From Micromonospora vinacea (GTDB lineage: Bacteria > Actinomycetota > Actinomycetes > Mycobacteriales > Micromonosporaceae): a stretch of 64,000 bases of DNA. The stretch lies in NCBI RefSeq assembly GCF_015751785.1, contig NZ_JADOTY010000001.1:3348001-3412000 (forward strand), written 5' to 3'. The notes under the pieces are model-generated. The model searched no databases, had not been told where the DNA came from, and saw only the letters and a program-made list of their open reading frames with translations. A program made the translations under genes and the position numbers. This document shows positions 44,269 through 52,185 of the stretch, one piece after another (the first letter of the stretch is position 1; every line of letters begins with the position of its first letter).

Positions 44269-45411
44269 TCACTCGGCCGGCACCACTACCTCGACCCGCT
44301 GCACCATGTTGTTGGCGAAGCCGCCACGATTCCACTGTTGCTCGACCGGCTGGGTCCGCCCGGACGCGTCGGTCGCCCGCGCGCCGAGCACGTACCGGCC
44401 GGGGGTGGCGACCCACTCGTGCCGCCAACGCCGCCAGGCGAAGTCCCCAGCGTCCGTCGGGTCCAGTTCGGCCGGTGTCCAGCTCTGCCCGCCGTCGGTG
44501 GTGACCTCCACGGCAACCACCGGCGCGTGCCCCGACCAGGCCCGACCGTCCAGGGTGCACGGGCCGGGCCGCAGCACCCGACGGCGGGACATGAAGTCGG
44601 GGAAGCCGGGCGGGCGGACCAGGGCACGCGGCTCGATCCGCGTCACCGGCACGCCCGGGTCGTCAGCGTCGCGGCGTACCCGGTAGGCCACCGCGTTCTG
44701 GTACCCCTCGAACGGCTCGGTCCGAAGCTCGATGGAGTGGACCCACTTCACGTGCGCCATGCCGTACCAGCCCGGCACGATCAGCCGCAGCGGCGCGCCG
44801 TGCTGCGGCAGCAGGGGAGCGCCGTTCATCTCGTACGCCAGCAGCACCTCCTCGCGCAGCGCGTCGGCGACCGGAAGCGCCCGCTGGTAGTCCTGCTCGA
44901 TCCCGCGCTCCACGCCGTGATCGGCGCCGGTGAAGACCACGTCCACCGCGTCCGGGTCGATGCCCGCCTCCCGCAGCAGCGGAGCGAGGGGAGTGCCGGT
45001 CCACTCCGCGTTGCCGACCGCTTCGACCAGCCAGGGCTGGCTGACCGGCCGGGGGTGCAGCAGGGCCCGCCCGTTGCCGGCGCACTCCAGGGTCACCTGC
45101 CGGGTGATCCGGGGCCGCTCGCGCAGGTCGGCGAGGGTGACCGTCAGCGGACGCTCCACCGCGCCGCCGATGGTCAGCGTGTGCGTCGCCGGGTCGAGCT
45201 CCGGGATGTCGTAGTGGATCAGCAGGTAGTGCAGCCCGGCCGGGGTGACGTCGTAGCGGAGCGCCTCCAGTGGGATGCCGTGGTTGCGGGCCGCGAGCTG
45301 CAACTCCTCGGCGCTGATCGTCTCGTCCGGCTCCGCGAGCCGGGACGGGCCGCTCACGTCGGCCACCGTTGGCCCGGTGGGGGACGACGTCCGGTCATCG
45401 AGAGTGGTCAT
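44269..45411 (-). CDS. Sulfite-oxidase-family molybdopterin oxidoreductase
   Basis: A 380-residue protein. The molybdopterin domain has the Mo-ligand Cys in TLECAGNGR (near residue 110), plus GNAEWTGTPLAPLL, PQHGAPLRLIVPGWYGMAHV and KWVHSIEL. A C-terminal Mo-oxidoreductase dimerisation domain follows (VVAVEVTTDGGQSWTPAEL). No Tat signal is seen at the start, unlike YedY/MsrP and secreted sulfite oxidases, so it may be cytoplasmic. The electron acceptor and substrate are unknown. Confidence 0.9.
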   Translation of the reverse strand: MTTLDDRTSSPTGPTVADVSGPSRLAEPDETISAEELQLAARNHGIPLEALRYDVTPAGLHYLLIHYDIPELDPATHTLTIGGAVERPLTVTLADLRERPRITRQVTLECAGNGRALLHPRPVSQPWLVEAVGNAEWTGTPLAPLLREAGIDPDAVDVVFTGADHGVERGIEQDYQRALPVADALREEVLLAYEMNGAPLLPQHGAPLRLIVPGWYGMAHVKWVHSIELRTEPFEGYQNAVAYRVRRDADDPGVPVTRIEPRALVRPPGFPDFMSRRRVLRPGPCTLDGRAWSGHAPVVAVEVTTDGGQSWTPAELDPTDAGDFAWRRWRHEWVATPGRYVLGARATDASGRTQPVEQQWNRGGFANNMVQRVEVVVPAE

Positions 45412-45656
45412 GCGGGCCTCCCCGGTGCAGACGGCGGCACCCGCCGTACGCGGCCCAGCCTAGGCCCTCCCGGGTGGCCCGAAAACGCCACCGGAGGTAC
45501 GGCGGCGTTCGCGCGGCGGGCCGTGGACAGCCTCCCGCCGTCCCGGGCATAACAGATCATCGACGCCGTTGGGTGGTCGTCCACAGCACCTCCGGTTGTC
45601 CACAGCTGCGTCGGCCGGGCTGGTGGGCGACCCGGCGTCGGCCGGAGGCTGCCGTC

Positions 45657-46343
45657 ATGCGACAGCCATCCGTCCGTTCGATCCGCCGCACGGTGCTGCT
45701 CTGCACCGCGCTCCCGCTCACACTGACCGTCCAGCTCTGCGGGCTGGCGGTGCTGGTCGCTGCGGTGCCCGGCCAACCACCGACGCCGACAGTGCCGGTC
45801 GCGGCCCTGGCAGAGCAGGTCGTCGACCCGGCGCCCGCCGGGCGGTTCCGCTGGCCGCTCGACGGGCCACCCCGTCCGGTACGCCGGTTCGACAGGCCGC
45901 CCCGACCCTGGCTGCCCGGTCATCGCGGCGTCGACCTGGCCGCCCCGGCCCGAGCGGTGGTCCGCAGCGCCGGGCCGGGCACAGTGCTTTTCGCCGGCCT
46001 GGTGGCCGGTCGACCGGTGGTCACAGTGGGCCACGCCGACGGGCTGCGGACAACCCACGAGCCGGTCCAACCCGCCGTACACCCCGGCCAGCCGGTCACC
46101 GCCGGCGCGCCGCTGGGCGAGCTGCTGTCCGGGCATCCGGGTTGCCCGACCGAGGCGTGCCTGCACTGGGGCCTGCGCCGGGGCGAGGAGTATCTCGACC
46201 CGCTGGCCCTGCTCGGCCTCGGCCCGGTGCGCCTGCTCCCGGTGTCCGCTTCCGATGCCCGCTCCCGGCCGTCCGGTCAGCGCTGGGCGAGCAGTGCCGG
46301 CAGCCGTGCGGCCAGCCGCTCGTACTCGTCGGCGGCGTTGTAG
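45657..46343 (+). CDS. M23-family (LytM-like) peptidase
   Basis: A 228-residue exported protein. The signal or membrane segment is LTLTVQLCGLAVLVAAVPG. The M23 domain has the first zinc ligands in GHRGVDLAAPARAVVRSAG, the beta-sheet VVTVGHADGLRTTHEPV, and LHWGLRRGEEYLDPL. The usual HxH of M23 is CxH here (CLHWG), with another Cys four residues before it. Expected role is cutting peptidoglycan cross-links. The last ~22 codons run antisense into the end of the aminotransferase gene, so the C-terminus is odd. Confidence 0.85.
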   Translation: MRQPSVRSIRRTVLLCTALPLTLTVQLCGLAVLVAAVPGQPPTPTVPVAALAEQVVDPAPAGRFRWPLDGPPRPVRRFDRPPRPWLPGHRGVDLAAPARAVVRSAGPGTVLFAGLVAGRPVVTVGHADGLRTTHEPVQPAVHPGQPVTAGAPLGELLSGHPGCPTEACLHWGLRRGEEYLDPLALLGLGPVRLLPVSASDARSRPSGQRWASSAGSRAASRSYSSAAL

Positions 46344-47458
46344 ACCTGGCCGGTGAGCCGCAGCCACCCCCGGCCGTTCCAGCTCATCACCGCCACCTCG
46401 GCGGCGAGCCGCTCACCGATCCGCGCCTGCAACGCCCGCGCCGCGTCGATGGTGGTGCCCGTGCCGAGCGGCAGGGGAATGAGGCGCAGCGCCACCCCCG
46501 GTCCGCCGGGCTCCGGCAGGTCGGCGGGGGCCACCCCCAGAGCGTCCCCCACCACCCGCTGGCCGTACGCGGCGAGCGCCGCGTTGTGCGCCCGCACCCG
46601 GTCGACGCCGAGACTGCGCATCGTGAACAGGCCCGCCGGGGCGGCAAGCCAGGGCGTGTAGTCCAGAGTCGCCTGCCACTCGAGCCGGGCCGGGAAACCC
46701 GACTCCTGCTCCCAGGACACCACAAGCGGCTCGATCCGATCCCGCCACTGCGGTGCCACGGACAGCAGGGCGGTCCCGCGCGGGGCGTACGCCCACTTGT
46801 GCAGGTTGCCCACCCAGAAGTCCGCGTCGATGCTGCCCACCGGGATGGGCAGCATGCCCGGGGCGTGCGCGGCGTCCACCAGGACCGGCACGCCATGCTC
46901 GCGGGCCACCCCGACGATCGCGGCGGTCGGGAAGAGCTTCGCGGTTGCCGAGGTGAGCTGGTCGACGACGAGCAGTCGGGTCCGCCCGGGGCGAAGGCCG
47001 GCGCGGATGCTCTGCACGATCTGCTCGTCGGTGGCGGCCAGTGGGACCGGCAGGACCCGGCTGACCGCGCCGGTCCGGCGGCACTCGCGCTGGATGGCCA
47101 GGCTCACCGCCCCGTACCCGTGGTCGGTGCTCAACACCTCGTCGCCGGCCTTGAGGCCCACCGACTGGAGCACCACTGCGACGCCGGTGGTCGTGTTGCC
47201 CACCAGGGCGCTGCCGTCCGGGTCGGCGCCCAGGAACCCGGCGAGGTGCCGGCGGGTGTGCGCGATCCGGTCCACCAGCCCCTGGGTGAAGAAGCGCAGC
47301 GGGTTCGCCTCCATCTCGTCGCGCAGCCGCTGCTGGGCGCGCTGCACGCCGATCGGCACCGCACCGAACGAACCATGGTTGAGGTGGCTGACCGCCGGGT
47401 CCAGGGAGAAGAGCAGGCGGGCGCCCGGGATCGGCTCAGGGGGATTCGGGACGCTCAC
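46277..47458 (-). CDS. PLP-dependent class V aminotransferase (EgtE/isopenicillin-N-epimerase-like)
   Basis: A 393-residue fold-type I enzyme. The PLP Lys is in FWVGNLHKWAYAPRG, the phosphate site in LVGNTTTGVAVVLQSVG, and the Asp of the PLP pocket in PVLVDAAHAPGML. The start HLNHGSFGAVPIGVQRAQQR is typical of isopenicillin-N-epimerase-like proteins. EgtE, the ergothioneine C-S lyase, belongs to this group, but no egtBCD genes are near, so the role is open. GTG at 47458 was chosen because longer frames lack homology-like content and overlap xerC. Confidence 0.85.
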   Translation of the reverse strand: MSVPNPPEPIPGARLLFSLDPAVSHLNHGSFGAVPIGVQRAQQRLRDEMEANPLRFFTQGLVDRIAHTRRHLAGFLGADPDGSALVGNTTTGVAVVLQSVGLKAGDEVLSTDHGYGAVSLAIQRECRRTGAVSRVLPVPLAATDEQIVQSIRAGLRPGRTRLLVVDQLTSATAKLFPTAAIVGVAREHGVPVLVDAAHAPGMLPIPVGSIDADFWVGNLHKWAYAPRGTALLSVAPQWRDRIEPLVVSWEQESGFPARLEWQATLDYTPWLAAPAGLFTMRSLGVDRVRAHNAALAAYGQRVVGDALGVAPADLPEPGGPGVALRLIPLPLGTGTTIDAARALQARIGERLAAEVAVMSWNGRGWLRLTGQVYNAADEYERLAARLPALLAQR

Positions 47459-47502
47459 TTGATGATCGTAACCGCCGCCCGTGCGCGCCCTCCGGTGCTC
47501 GA

Positions 47503-48543
47503 TCAGGCGCGTGGGTGCGCCTGTCGGTACGCGGCACGCAGCCGCTCGACCGACACGTGGGTGTAGATCTGCGTGCTCGCCAACGACGAGTGACCGAGCA
47601 GCTCCTGCACGGCGCGCAGGTCCGCGCCACCCTCCAGGAGGTGGGTTGCCGCGGAGTGCCGTAGATCGTGCGGGCTGGTCCGGGGCAGCCCGGCGGCCTC
47701 GGCGTACGCACCGACGATCTGACGCGCGGTCGTCGGGTTGAGCCGACCACCCCGCGCGCCCAGCAGCAGCGCGTCGCCCGAGCGGGCGCCCACCATCGCC
47801 GGGCGGCCCCGGCGCAGCCAGTCGTCCAACGCCCGCTGGGCGGGCACCCCGTACGGCACCGAGCGTTCCCGCCCACCCTTGCCGAACACCCGGATCACCC
47901 GCCGGCCGTGGTCGACATCCCCGACGTCCAACCCGCACGCCTCGCTGACCCGTACGCCGGTGGCGTAGAGCAGTTCCAGCAGCACCCGGTCCCGCAGCGG
48001 CACCGCCTCGGATCCTTCCGCTGCGCCCTGCGCTGATTCGGCTGCTGTGTCCGCGGGCTCGGCGTCCGGTCGGGCTTGGTCCGTGCGGGCTGGGTTCGTG
48101 GGTGGCGGTGTCTGCCGGGACGGTGCCTCGACCAGAGCGGCGGCCTGGTCGGCGCGCAGCACGCTGGGTAGGTCCCGGTGTGCACGAGGGCTGGCCAGCG
48201 CGGCGCCCACGTCGGCGGGGAGCAGCCCGGCCCGGTGTGCCCAGGCGCTGAACGCCCGCGCCGACGCGGCCCGCCGGGCCAACGAGGTGCGGGCCGCCCC
48301 CGTGGTGCGCTGTCGCGCCAGCCAACTGCGCAGCACGGACAGGTCCAGCTCGGCGAGGTCGACGCAGCCCATCCGGACGGCGTGGTCGAGCAGCGAGACC
48401 AGATCGGTGACGTACGCGCGGACGGTGTGCGCCGACCGGTTACGAACCCGGGACAGGTGCTCGGCGAAATCGTCGACCGCGTCGCGCAGCGCTGGCGGCA
48501 GTGCCTGGTGCATGGCCCGGGTGCCCCGGTCTGGCCGGCTCAT
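47503..48543 (-). CDS. xerC: Tyrosine recombinase XerC
   Basis: A 346-residue site-specific recombinase expected to resolve chromosome dimers at dif with XerD. The core-binding N-domain is followed by the catalytic domain with Arg in ATGVRVSEACG, Lys in FGKGGRERSVPY, HDLRHSAATHLLEGG, His in LLGHSSLAS and the nucleophile in TQIYTHV. It is about 45 residues longer than usual because of a Pro/Ala/Glu-rich insertion between the two domains. The true start may be the ATG 10 codons downstream (MHQALPPALRD). Confidence 0.92.
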   Translation of the reverse strand: MSRPDRGTRAMHQALPPALRDAVDDFAEHLSRVRNRSAHTVRAYVTDLVSLLDHAVRMGCVDLAELDLSVLRSWLARQRTTGAARTSLARRAASARAFSAWAHRAGLLPADVGAALASPRAHRDLPSVLRADQAAALVEAPSRQTPPPTNPARTDQARPDAEPADTAAESAQGAAEGSEAVPLRDRVLLELLYATGVRVSEACGLDVGDVDHGRRVIRVFGKGGRERSVPYGVPAQRALDDWLRRGRPAMVGARSGDALLLGARGGRLNPTTARQIVGAYAEAAGLPRTSPHDLRHSAATHLLEGGADLRAVQELLGHSSLASTQIYTHVSVERLRAAYRQAHPRA

Positions 48544-48668
48544 CGTGGCCGCGCCGGCGTGCCGGCCGGTCCCACGGCCCGGTCACCCTCACTGTCGGCT
48601 GGCACGGCACCAGCCTACGGCCGGTACAGGTACGCCACCGGCCACGACGGCGCCGGTCTCCACCCCGA

Positions 48669-48779
48669 CTATCGGCGGTTGCTCCTCTTCGTCAGGACCA
48701 CGACCAGGCCGACAACGAGCACGGCGGTCACGACGAGACAGCAGAGCACGCTGATGTGCCACGGCTTGATTGCACCCAT
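48669..48779 (-). CDS. Small single-helix membrane protein
   Basis: A 36-residue candidate: MGAIKPWHIS followed by one hydrophobic helix (VLCCLVVTAVLVVGLVVVL) and a basic end TKRSNRR. The opening KPWH recalls small actinobacterial membrane proteins including TatA-like ones, but no TatA amphipathic helix follows. No clear ribosome binding site is visible, so confidence is moderate. It lies between the dprA and xerC genes on the same strand. Confidence 0.5.
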   Translation of the reverse strand: MGAIKPWHISVLCCLVVTAVLVVGLVVVLTKRSNRR

Positions 48780-48875
48780 GACCGGGCACGGTACCGGCAG
48801 TGCCGGTCGGCCGAGGACCCGAGCGCGAGGGGCGTCCGGACGGCCACGCCGGCCGGACGGCGGTGACACATCCGC

Positions 48876-50093
48876 TCAGGTGCCAGCCCGGCCAGATGTC
48901 TCCGCCGCTGCACGCTTCAGTTTGGCGGGCGGGGCAAGGGCATAGCCGTCGTCGCGACGGACCACCATGGACAGCTCCTCCAGCAGTGACAGCTTGCGCA
49001 ACGCGGTCCGTACGTCGACACCGGCGCGCGCGGAGAGCCGGTCCACGCCCATCGCGCCCCGACGGGGCAGCGCCTCCAGCAGCGACCGCGCGTCGTCGTC
49101 CAGCGCGTCGGTGGCCCGCTGTGGTCCACGCGCCAGCGGGGCCAGGTCCGCCCCGATCCGGCCGACCTCCTCCAGCACGTGCGCCACCCCGGTCACCAGC
49201 CGGGCCTTGTCGGGGTGCTCGCGCAGGAACTCGTGCGCGCCGACGGACATCGCCGAAGTCACCGGCCCCGGCACCACCATGGCCACCCGATTGGCGTGAA
49301 TGGCTCGCCGCGCGGTCTGCGTCGCGCCACTGCGCGCCGCCGCCTCCACCAGGACGGTGCCCCGGGTGCCCACGGCGATCACCCGGTTGCGGATCAGGAA
49401 CCGGGGCCGCAGCGGCTCGGCACCGGGCGGCCACTCGCTGACCAGCAACCCCGTCTCAGCGATCCGGTCGAAGAGCGCGGTGTTGCCCATCGGGTACGGG
49501 CGGTCGAGCCCGCAGGCGAGCACCGCCACTGTCAGACCGCCCGCGGTGAGGGCACCCCGGTGGGCGGCGGCGTCGATGCCGAACGCGCCACCGGACACGA
49601 CCGTCCAGTCCCGCTCCGCCAGGCCGTACCCCAGCTCGGTCGCGACGTGCTGCCCATAACCGGTGGCCGCCCGCGCCCCCACCACTGCCACCGAGCGATC
49701 CAGAGCTTCGCCGAGCGGCCAGCTCCCGCGTACCCAGAAGCAGAGCGGCGGGGCGGTCTCACCGTCCACCCGGCGGCTGACGTCCGGCAGGCGCAACGTC
49801 GCCAGGCCGGCAACCTGGGCCGGCCACTCCTCGTCGTCCGGCGTGACCAGCCGGGCACCCAGTCGTTCCGCCCGCTCCAGGGCCTCCGCCGCCACCGCCC
49901 GCGCGTCGCCGGCCGCCGAGCGTGCGGCGACAGTGGTGTGCAGCCAGCCGTCCGGGCTGCCGCCGTCGAGCAGCAGATCCAGGGTGGCCACCGGGCCGTG
50001 CCGTTCCACCAGGTGATGCACCGCCCGCGTACCCGGTTCCGCCAGCCAGGTCAGGGCGACCCGGGCCAGTCTGCGTTCCTCCTCGGCGCTCAT
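48876..50093 (-). CDS. dprA: DNA-processing protein DprA
   Basis: A 405-residue protein that loads RecA on incoming single-stranded DNA. The Rossmann core has VAVVGARAATGYGQHVA, VSGGAFGIDAAAHRGAL, LACGLDRPYPMGN and RNRVIAVGTRGTVLVEAAARSG. An N-terminal helical region and a C-terminal winged-helix (GAMGVDRLSARAGVDVRTAL) are both present. The start overlaps the comM stop by four bases. Presence with comM does not prove natural competence, as both are widespread. Confidence 0.95.
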   Translation of the reverse strand: MSAEEERRLARVALTWLAEPGTRAVHHLVERHGPVATLDLLLDGGSPDGWLHTTVAARSAAGDARAVAAEALERAERLGARLVTPDDEEWPAQVAGLATLRLPDVSRRVDGETAPPLCFWVRGSWPLGEALDRSVAVVGARAATGYGQHVATELGYGLAERDWTVVSGGAFGIDAAAHRGALTAGGLTVAVLACGLDRPYPMGNTALFDRIAETGLLVSEWPPGAEPLRPRFLIRNRVIAVGTRGTVLVEAAARSGATQTARRAIHANRVAMVVPGPVTSAMSVGAHEFLREHPDKARLVTGVAHVLEEVGRIGADLAPLARGPQRATDALDDDARSLLEALPRRGAMGVDRLSARAGVDVRTALRKLSLLEELSMVVRRDDGYALAPPAKLKRAAAETSGRAGT

Positions 50094-51610
50094 GTCGCCT
50101 CCCCCGTCCGTAGTTGAAGCGCTTCCCGGACGTCGTCCCGATCCGGTCGGTCGCGACCGTCCAGATCAGCGATGGTCCAGGCCATCCGGATCACCCGGTC
50201 GAAGCCGCGCGCCGACAGCGAGCCGGAGTCGAGCCGGCCCCGCAGCTCGACGGTGACCCGGGCCGGTAGCCGCCACGGCGGTCGGCGCAGGTGTGGGCCT
50301 TCCACCTCGGCGTTGAGCCGCCGGCCGAGGTCGGCCCAGCGGCTGGCCGCCGCCTGCCGGGCCGCCGCCACCCGGGCGGCGACGGTCGCCGAGGGCTCGA
50401 CATCGCCGTCGGTCGCCATCAGCTCGGCCGCCCGCACCGGCATCAGGCGCACCTGGACGTCGATCCGGTCGAGCAGCGGCCCGGAGAGTCTTCCCAGGTA
50501 GCGGCGGCGGACCAGCGGCGAACACTCGCAGTTCGCATCGCCGGCCGGTTTCGCGCACGGACACGGGTTGGCCGCCAGCACCAACTGGGTGCGGGCCGGG
50601 TACACGGTGCCGCCTCCGCTGCGGTTCAGCTGGATGCGGCCGTGCTCCAACGGCTGGCGCAGCGCCTCCAGCGCACCCTTGCTGAATTCGGGAGCCTCAT
50701 CCAGGAAGAGCACCCCGCGATGGGCCAGTGACACCGCCCCGGGTCGGGCCAGCCCCGAGCCGCCACCGACCAGCGACGGCACGGTCGCGGTGTGGTGCGG
50801 CGCCTGGAACGGCGGGCGACGCAGCAACCGACCGCCCGGCGGCAGCAGCCCGGCGACCGAGTGCAGCGCGGTGACCTCCAGCGCCGCGTCGTCGTCCAGC
50901 TCGGGCAGGATCGACGGCAGTCGTTCGGCGAGCATCGTCTTGCCGGCGCCCGGAGGGCCGAGCAGTGCCACGTGGTGCCCGCCGGCCGCGGCGACCTCCA
51001 GGGCGCGCCGACCCAGCTGCTGACCGGCGACGTCGGCGAGATCCGGCCCACCGGCCTGTGGCTCCGGGATGTCCGCCGGTGGTTCGATCAGCGGGGTCCC
51101 GTCCCGAACGAAGGCGACGAGCCGGTGCAGGGTGTCCACCGCTCGCACCCGTACCCCGGGGATGACGGCGGCCTCGGCGGCGTTGCCGACCGGGACGATC
51201 ACCCGCGCGACGCCGGCCTGGGCCGCGGCGGCGACCATCGGGAGTACGCCGCGCACCGGCCGGACCGTCCCGTCGAGCCCCAGCTCGCCGAGGACCACCA
51301 CCCCCTCCAGCGGGAGCAATGGCAACTCACCCGAGCCGCCCAGCAGCGCCGCGGCGATGGCCAGATCGAAGGCCGAGCCGAACTTCGGCAGCGTTGCGGG
51401 CAGCAGGTTGAGGGTGATCCTCCGGTTGGGCCAGCGCTGGCCGGAGTTGACCACGGCGGCCCGGACCCGGTCGCGGGCCTCATGCAGGGCCGTGTCCGGC
51501 AGACCGGAGATCACCACCGCCGGCAGCCCGGCGGACAGGTCCGCCTCCACCTCGACGAGGTGGCCGGTCACCCCGACCAGCCCCACGCAGAGCACCTTCG
51601 CGTAGCTCAC
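50090..51610 (-). CDS. comM: ComM/YifB-type Mg-chelatase-like AAA ATPase
   Basis: A 506-residue protein with an N-terminal Lon-like domain (MSYAKVLCVGLVGVTGHLVE) and a central AAA domain. Walker A is GPPGAGKTMLAERL and Walker B is GVLFLDEAPEFS; a Mg-chelatase C-domain with VRLMPVRAAELM follows. ComM helicases extend heteroduplex during transformation in Gram-negatives; the actinobacterial role is unclear. Middle gene of yraN-comM-dprA. Confidence 0.93.
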   Translation of the reverse strand: MSYAKVLCVGLVGVTGHLVEVEADLSAGLPAVVISGLPDTALHEARDRVRAAVVNSGQRWPNRRITLNLLPATLPKFGSAFDLAIAAALLGGSGELPLLPLEGVVVLGELGLDGTVRPVRGVLPMVAAAAQAGVARVIVPVGNAAEAAVIPGVRVRAVDTLHRLVAFVRDGTPLIEPPADIPEPQAGGPDLADVAGQQLGRRALEVAAAGGHHVALLGPPGAGKTMLAERLPSILPELDDDAALEVTALHSVAGLLPPGGRLLRRPPFQAPHHTATVPSLVGGGSGLARPGAVSLAHRGVLFLDEAPEFSKGALEALRQPLEHGRIQLNRSGGGTVYPARTQLVLAANPCPCAKPAGDANCECSPLVRRRYLGRLSGPLLDRIDVQVRLMPVRAAELMATDGDVEPSATVAARVAAARQAAASRWADLGRRLNAEVEGPHLRRPPWRLPARVTVELRGRLDSGSLSARGFDRVIRMAWTIADLDGRDRPDRDDVREALQLRTGEAT

Positions 51611-51640
51611 CGCGCGTCACCGGTCCTTCGGGTACGCATG

Positions 51641-52000
51641 TCAGAACGCGCCCTTGAGGTGGTCGACCTGCGCCGGCCCGACGTCGGGCAGCCGCACCGA
51701 CAGCACGTCGAAACGCACCTCCTCGGCGGTCGTACCGGTCTCGGTCAGCCACCGGGCGGCGAGCCCTCGCAGTCGGCGGGCCTTGGCCGGCACGACCGCC
51801 TCGGCCGGGGTGCCGAAGCTCTCACCCCGCCGGGTCTTCACCTCGCAGAAGGCGAGCACCGGCCCGTCCCACGCGATGATGTCGATCTCCCCGGCCGAGC
51901 AGCGCCAGTTTCGGGCGATCGGGCGCAGCCCCGCCTCGGTCAGATGCCGGGCCGCGCACCGCTCGCCGTACGCGCCAACCGCCTGGTTCCGCTTCGTCAT
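51641..52000 (-). CDS. YraN/UPF0102 family protein
   Basis: A 119-residue PD-(D/E)XK-fold protein. Motifs are GAYGERCAARHLTEAGL, RNWRCSAGEIDIIAWDG and LAFCEVKTRRGESFGTPAEAV, giving the catalytic-like E...D...ExK set. Function is not established; Holliday-junction-resolvase-like activity has been suggested. ATG at 52000 (MTKRNQAVGAYGE) was preferred over a longer frame reaching 52099. Starts the yraN-comM-dprA group. Confidence 0.9.
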   Translation of the reverse strand: MTKRNQAVGAYGERCAARHLTEAGLRPIARNWRCSAGEIDIIAWDGPVLAFCEVKTRRGESFGTPAEAVVPAKARRLRGLAARWLTETGTTAEEVRFDVLSVRLPDVGPAQVDHLKGAF

Positions 52001-52185
52001 GGCCGGCACGGTGCCCGCCGGAGGGCGATCGCCGCGACCCGGCGGCGGCCCAACTGTGGACAACAGGGTTGCTGTGGACAGTCGGACGATCATGCTCACG
52101 GTGTGCTAGGGCCTCCGACCGCGGCCGGTAGCGCGGCCGGCCGCGCTCCGGGCTGAAATGGCGCGCGCGTGGCCGGTCGCATACG

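Noticed and set aside
46277..48325. A 682-residue aminotransferase with a long N-terminal domain
   Set aside because: The N-terminal half is a shadow of xerC in another frame; the enzyme's homology begins at the GTG at 47458.
48876..52000. A natural-competence system
   Set aside because: dprA, comM and yraN are present, but no DNA-uptake (comEA/EC) or pilus genes lie here, and these three are common in non-competent bacteria.
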